Shown piece after piece: positions 63,593 through 64,000 of a stretch of 64,000 nucleotides of DNA. A program made the position numbers and the translations under genes. The notes below the pieces were generated by a model that worked only from the letters and a program-made list of their open reading frames with translations, had not been told where the DNA came from and did no database searches. The stretch lies in NCBI RefSeq assembly GCF_041734735.1, contig NC_134878.1, forward strand, positions 16,080,901 to 16,144,900, given 5' to 3'. Numbering within the stretch: position 1 is the first letter of the stretch; every line of letters starts with the position of its first letter. The stretch is from Babylonia areolata. Taxonomy: Eukaryota; Mollusca; Gastropoda; Neogastropoda; Buccinidae.

Positions 63593-64000
63593 GTAAGTGA
63601 CTTCTGTCTGATAATCTGTGTATATCTGGTATTTTAGTTTTCAAGAATTTTTTGTTTGTTTGTTTCCTTACCTTTCATTTTCCATATCATTCCAGAGCAC
63701 CACCAGCCTTGTTCAGTACAAGAGCATGCACTTCTCTCTGTTCTCTTTCTTTGTCATTTCTGTCTTTCCTCCTTGTTTACAGTTTCGCAGTTACCACACA
63801 TGCACCACACACACATGTGCACACACACACACACACACCCACACTGTCTCATTCACTCACATGCCCTCAGACACACACTGATTCACTCACTTTACAAGCG
63901 CACAATCATAGAACCTTCAAAATGTAAAATGGAATATACTGAACACAGGATTTCAAGAGATTACAGATCATGCTGTGCAATACACTCCAGGAGTCCATTG

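Overview
This window is animal nuclear DNA, most likely from a gastropod mollusc (probably a caenogastropod, judging by repeat families I associate with such genomes). Two genes are recognised by protein similarity. Genes are split into many short exons with GT-AG introns of 0.3-6 kb. The introns are full of long (AC)n/(GT)n tracts, tRNA-derived SINEs, non-LTR retrotransposon pieces and piggyBac remnants. Nothing points to a prokaryote: there are no operons and no long uninterrupted genes.

Layout. (1) 1,655-18,128, minus strand: a 15-exon gene model (566 residues, all exon phases agree) for a beta-rich, probably propeller-like protein with a helical C-terminus that I cannot name. Its introns are the most repeat-rich part of the window. 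(2) 18,129-18,734: a short head-to-head intergenic region with three long (TG)n tracts, a likely shared promoter. (3) 18,735-23,565, plus strand: a complete seven-exon gene for the 32-kDa subunit of replication protein A (RPA2, 268 residues). (4) 23,700-32,500: gene-poor DNA with a LINE tail, an unusually insertion-scarred SINE, a truncated CR1-like LINE and a (GT)n/(AC)n block. (5) 32,533-63,592, plus strand: the first 23 coding exons (843 residues) of the Rho-associated kinase ROCK, covering the N-terminal dimerisation region, the whole kinase domain, the AGC tail and much of the coiled coil. The Rho-binding and PH/C1 exons must lie beyond the right edge.

The genes are not functionally linked as far as the sequence shows. 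RPA2 binds single-stranded DNA in replication and repair; ROCK is the Rho effector controlling actomyosin. The most interesting observations are structural. A minisatellite of roughly two dozen units in ROCK intron 18 carries, in each unit, a near copy of the acceptor and first codons of exon 19. Two piggyBac-type ends share the same architecture (TTAA, 15 bp, 18-bp palindrome, second palindrome exactly 44 bp further on) with different palindrome sequences. There are nested transposon insertions with readable target duplications, and (TG)n tracts lie against several splice sites. I found no CRISPR array, no true tRNA or rRNA gene and no evidence of a wholly new gene system.
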